This document shows positions 58,628 to 61,208 of a stretch of DNA of 61,208 nt, one piece after another (position 1 is the first letter of the stretch; every line of letters begins with the position of its first letter). This DNA is from Terriglobia bacterium (GTDB taxonomy: Bacteria > Acidobacteriota > Terriglobia > Acidiferrales > UBA7541), in contig JAIQEV010000021.1 of NCBI GenBank assembly GCA_020073585.1, positions 1 through 61,208 of the forward strand. Reading direction: 5' to 3'. The notes beneath the pieces were generated by a model. It ran no database searches. It had not been told where the DNA came from and worked only from the letters and a program-made list of their open reading frames with translations. Both the position numbers and the translations under genes were made by a program.

Positions 58628-59194
58628 CTAGCGCAGATCGCCGGGGGAGAGGCCGGCTTTGCGGGCGGCGTCTTCGAGGGTGTCGAGCTGGGATTGGAGC
58701 TGAGCTCTTTTGGCGGTGAGCTGGCGGAGCTGGTCTTCGGGGGAGGCGGAATTCGGGCGGCGGTTGGGCAGGAGGCCGGGGGAAGAAGAGGGAGTGCCTT
58801 GCTGGAAGCTATGCAGGTCGGCGATTTGCTTGTCGAGCTGGGCGAGATCGGCGCGGAGTTTGCGCAGGGCTTCGCGGAGCCGGGCGATTTGCAATTCTTT
58901 TTCCCTGGCGGCTTCGCGGGCGGCTTGGGAATTGGGGCGGGGGGAAGAATTTTTGGCCGGCTGGGGCGGTGCGCCGACGACGGAGACGCTTGTGCCACTG
59001 AGGGTGGGGAGGTCGTCGTTGGTCCAGACTTTCTTGGATTTTTTGGCAGGCGGGGCGGGAGGCGCGGGCGTTGCGGCGGCATTCGAGGCGGCGGGTGCGG
59101 GGTCTTGCGGCGGCGGCGCGGGAGGTTGTTGCGCGGACGCGGCGAGCGCGGCGCAGAGGACGAGGAGCGGAAGAGAGGAGAAGCGGCGGGGCAT
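58628..59194 (-). CDS. Periplasmic coiled-coil protein
   Basis: A 188-aa protein with a signal peptide (SSLPLLVLCAALAASAQ), a proline/alanine-rich linker (~22-50), a basic patch KKSKKVWTNDDLPTLS and a heptad-rich coiled coil (REKELQIARLREALRKLRAD and QLDKQIADLHSF), followed by a second helix EDQLRQLTAKRAQLQSQLDTL. The KVWTNDDL motif recurs in acidobacterial secreted proteins I have seen. It is probably a structural or tethering protein; no enzymatic motif. Located near the dispersed repeats. Confidence 0.7.
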   Translation of the reverse strand: MPRRFSSLPLLVLCAALAASAQQPPAPPPQDPAPAASNAAATPAPPAPPAKKSKKVWTNDDLPTLSGTSVSVVGAPPQPAKNSSPRPNSQAAREAAREKELQIARLREALRKLRADLAQLDKQIADLHSFQQGTPSSSPGLLPNRRPNSASPEDQLRQLTAKRAQLQSQLDTLEDAARKAGLSPGDLR

Positions 59195-59249
59195 GCGGCC
59201 TCCTGGATGCTTATGATAGCGGGGAATGGGGGAAAGTTGATGGGAAGTT

Positions 59250-59271
59250 AAGAGTTGACAGTTGAAAGTTG
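59250..59271. repeat. Dispersed 22-bp repeat, copy 2
   Basis: Exact copy of 55385-55406, in the same orientation. A degenerate third unit follows (GTTGAGAGTGGGCAGTTGAA, 59280-59299). Confidence 0.8.
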
Positions 59272-59540
59272 GCCGGGAGTTGAGAGTGGGCAGTTGAAAG
59301 TTCGGAGGGGAGAGGAAGCGCGGGAAGAACGAAATTCGGAAGGCGAAACGCGAAATTCGAAAAACGAAATTCGGAAGAAAGAGGGGCGCCGCGTTTGGCC
59401 GCGCTGGGGATGAATTCCGCTGATGCTACAAGTCATCGCATAAATGCAAGAACCGAAGAGAGATTCCTCGCTGCGCTCGGAATGACAGTGTTTCTTGCTC
59501 TTTTCAAGACAGTGCTAAAGTCCGGCGCTACAGGAAGAGC

Positions 59541-59635
59541 GGGCGCAGCGAGCTGCGCCCCTACAGGAGGAAAAGAGACGCGGAGAAGAGCGGGCACGGC
59601 TCCGACTGCTGTCCGGAGCAAAGCGTGCCGTGCCC
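59541..59635. repeat. Two REP-like hairpins with CTAC flank
   Basis: GGGCGCAGC/GCTGCGCCC (59541-59560, followed by CTACA) and GGGCACGGC/GCCGTGCCC (59592-59635, followed by CTACG and enclosing GCTCCG/CGGAGC). In reverse complement both show the GTAGGG flank of the palindromes at 21197-21251, 22292-22312 and 25701-25719. Confidence 0.75.
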
Positions 59636-59742
59636 CTACGGGAGAAGGCGCGGGAAGAACGAAATTGGAATTACGAAATTCGAAAAATGAAAAAACGAAA
59701 TTCGGAAGGAAGAAGGAAGAAGGAGGAAGGAGGAAGTGAGCG

Positions 59743-60705
59743 TCAGGGAGTGGGCTTGGGGGCTGGAGCGGCGGGTGGAGCGGGGGCGGGGATGGCGAGT
59801 TCGGCGCGGAAGAGGGGGAGGGCTTCGCTGGGGGGGCCGATGCGGCGGTAGCGGGTGGCGAAGGTGCGTTCGTGGATGGCCACGGTGGAGAAAAATTTGC
59901 GGCCGTCGAAATCGTATTCGGTGGAGGAGGCCAGCCAGACGCCGGGAGCGATTTCGGAGCGCTCCTGCGAGAAGTGGCTGCCCTTGTAGACCTTGGCGAG
60001 GAAGAGGCCGATGGAGATGTCGGAGATGACTTCGCCTTCGACGCGCACGAGCTGGGCGGAAGCCTCGTCAATCCAGATAGTGCCGCGCACCTTGGCGAAG
60101 ATGGCGGTGGCGCGGGAAACCGGTTTGTAGGCGGGGTTGGGCTCGAGGCGGAATTTGGCGAGGAGGCGGCCGGCGCGGGGTTCGCGGGCGACGAAGGTGA
60201 AGAGAAAGGCGGAGCGCGTGGCTTCGATGATGACGTTGCGGTCCTTCTTCCTGCGGGCGAATTTTTCGAAGGCGTCGCGCTGCGGGCGGCCGGACTGCGC
60301 GGCCCACTCCAGGACCTTGAGGAGGTTTGCGAGGCTGGCACGGTAGGCGGCGGGATCGGCGGGCGTAGCGTCGGGGCCGAGGGCGATGCGGTAATTGCCG
60401 GTGCCGGAGGGAACGATGCGCGAGACGCGGACTTCGGCGGGCTGGGCGTCGGCAGGGTGGCGGCGGATCTCCAGGCGCTCGAGGCGTTCGTAGAGATCCA
60501 GCGCGGCGTCATTCTGTTGCAGGTTGGCGACGACGCGGTCGAGGAGCGCGTTCTGCTCGGCGGCGCTGGGAGCGGCGGTGGACGCGGGCGGCGCGGGCGC
60601 GGGTTCCTGTGCGGGGGCGCGGCTACCCGCGAGGGCCAGGAAGAGCGCTGCGGCCAAAGTTGACCGCTTCGCGGTCACCCATAAAAATGAATTGCGTGCG
60701 CGCAT
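59743..60705 (-). CDS. Secreted protein of unknown function
   Basis: A 320-aa protein with a signal peptide (STLAAALFLALAGSRAPAQ), a proline/alanine linker and a C-terminal strand-rich domain. Features are LLDRVVANLQQNDAALDLYE, a region RNVIIEATRSAFLFTFVAREP, and a long beta-meander with IWIDEASAQLVRVEGEVISD, SIGLFLAKVYKGSHF and WLASSTEYDFDGRKFF. This is like LolA/LolB-type or other outer-membrane-associated lipoprotein folds, without a defined match. ATG 60705 (MRARNSFLWV) is preferred, as the upstream residues are low-complexity. The palindrome TGACCGC-TTC-GCGGTCA (60661-60677) lies inside its signal-peptide codons. Confidence 0.68.
   Translation of the reverse strand: MRARNSFLWVTAKRSTLAAALFLALAGSRAPAQEPAPAPPASTAAPSAAEQNALLDRVVANLQQNDAALDLYERLERLEIRRHPADAQPAEVRVSRIVPSGTGNYRIALGPDATPADPAAYRASLANLLKVLEWAAQSGRPQRDAFEKFARRKKDRNVIIEATRSAFLFTFVAREPRAGRLLAKFRLEPNPAYKPVSRATAIFAKVRGTIWIDEASAQLVRVEGEVISDISIGLFLAKVYKGSHFSQERSEIAPGVWLASSTEYDFDGRKFFSTVAIHERTFATRYRRIGPPSEALPLFRAELAIPAPAPPAAPAPKPTP
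60661..60677. repeat. Palindrome related to the 26785 tandem repeat
   Basis: TGACCGC, loop TTC, GCGGTCA: same arms as the pair at 26785-26830 with one extra loop base. Here it is within coding sequence. Confidence 0.6.
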
Positions 60706-60851
60706 AGGATCGTGGAAAAAGAGTTCCGCCAGCGTGCTGGGGATTGGATTCCGCGAGCGGCGTGGCTGTTGCATGGCTGGGAGCGGGAGAGGGCGTGGAG
60801 CAAGACCCCTCCCGTCCGGCGGAGCGCCCGGCCGGAACGAAAAGGCTGCGG

Positions 60852-61208
60852 CTAGGGCTGCTCGTCGTGCTGGTGCTGCGGTTTTTCCTGCTCTTTCTTC
60901 TGCTGCTCGGCGGTCCACGGCGGCACCACGCCGGTCATGCGCGCGTAGGCGATGGATTGGCCGAGATGCTCGCCCAGATGCGCGGCAATGTGGAAGAGCA
61001 GGCCGCGCTGGGTGGTCTGCTGGCCGAAGAAATTGACGGGCTTGTCGAGGTCGGCGTCGCTCACTGCGGCGATGGACTTTTGCATGAAGGCGAAAGAGTC
61101 CTTGAGGGCCTGAACGGTTTTGGGCTTGTCCTTGGTGGCGCTCATGATCTCCTTGGGATCCACGCCGGGCGGAGGCGGGACGCCGAGCATGCGCAGGAAC
61201 ATGTAGTT
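60852..61208 (-). CDS. DinB-like protein, N-terminus beyond window
   Basis: At least 118 residues of a DinB/YfiT-like four-helix metal-binding protein: SFAFMQKSIAAVSDADLDKPV, RGLLFHIAAHLGEHLGQSIAYARMTGVVPP, with the histidine-rich helix that carries two metal ligands. The tail is basic/Gln-rich (QKKEQEKPQHQHDEQ). These proteins are thiol transferases or stress proteins of uncertain role. The frame stays open to the window edge (61208), and the expected N-terminal helix with the first histidine is missing, so the start lies outside. Confidence 0.8.
   Translation of the reverse strand, partial: NYMFLRMLGVPPPPGVDPKEIMSATKDKPKTVQALKDSFAFMQKSIAAVSDADLDKPVNFFGQQTTQRGLLFHIAAHLGEHLGQSIAYARMTGVVPPWTAEQQKKEQEKPQHQHDEQP

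Larger units (their letters stand above)
59195..59742. other. Repeat-rich intergenic region
   Basis: 548 bp consisting largely of repeats: the 22-bp repeat (59250-59271), CGAAATTCG-rich clusters (59326-59372 and 59655-59712) and two REP-like hairpins (59541-59560 and 59592-59635). No credible gene. Confidence 0.6.

Overview
The window is GC-rich and gene-dense. It most resembles an Acidobacteriota chromosome, probably a soil or environmental lineage. The case rests on a complete alternative complex III operon joined to a caa3-type oxidase, a very large Oar-like TonB-dependent receptor with an N-terminal carboxypeptidase-regulatory domain, MacB-like ABC permeases, DUF1326/DUF2182 neighbours and sigma-54-type promoters. 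Taxonomy is inferred from content; no marker was searched.

Layout. 1-720: hicB antitoxin, a hicA-like remnant and a TonB C-terminal fragment, all AT-richer than what follows. 720-1521: no protein gene, but a sigma-54-type promoter followed about 105 nt later by a perfect intrinsic terminator (candidate small RNA). 1522-5132: serS that loses its 3' third at the junction with polA. 5269-6260: a monohaem cytochrome c and a rhodanese. 6351-9107 (minus): a fused molybdenum hydroxylase with a perfect CRP-type palindrome upstream. 9307-9382 (minus): tRNA-Asn. 9700-22259: one respiratory operon, actABCDEF, a small membrane protein, sco, and coxBACD. It should carry electrons from quinol through alternative complex III to an A2-type caa3 oxidase. 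22774-28854: uvrA, a deoxyhypusine-synthase-like gene, a CPBP protease and mtnA.

After mtnA comes a mosaic in which the last 86 bp of mtnA recur twice (29584-29625 and 30767-30852). These copies bracket a ribbon-helix-helix/MazF module and then a secreted protein; a CLC chloride channel follows. 32637-34616: DUF1326, DUF2182 and an F420/PPOX-type protein. 34683-37265 (minus): two MacB-like permeases without an ATPase. 37434-40934 (minus): TonB receptor with an intrinsic terminator, a sigma-54-type promoter and an upstream palindrome. 41523-43642 (minus): secreted protein, ruvC, yebC. 43844-50059: a surface polysaccharide cluster (three glycosyltransferases, an FkbM methyltransferase, a Wzy/ligase-like membrane protein). 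50056-55058 (minus): START-like protein, two secreted proteins sharing an unnamed cysteine-containing domain present three times, a small Cna-B-like protein and an MFS exporter.

55059-61208 is accessory in character: short repeats, a Cys/His-rich 133-aa protein, an AT-richer island with a divergent pair of operons (a DUF2188-like/GhoS-like pair against an XRE repressor/ImmA metallopeptidase pair), two secreted or periplasmic proteins and a DinB-like protein cut by the window edge. The XRE/ImmA island and the mtnA-tail mosaic are the best candidates for something undescribed.
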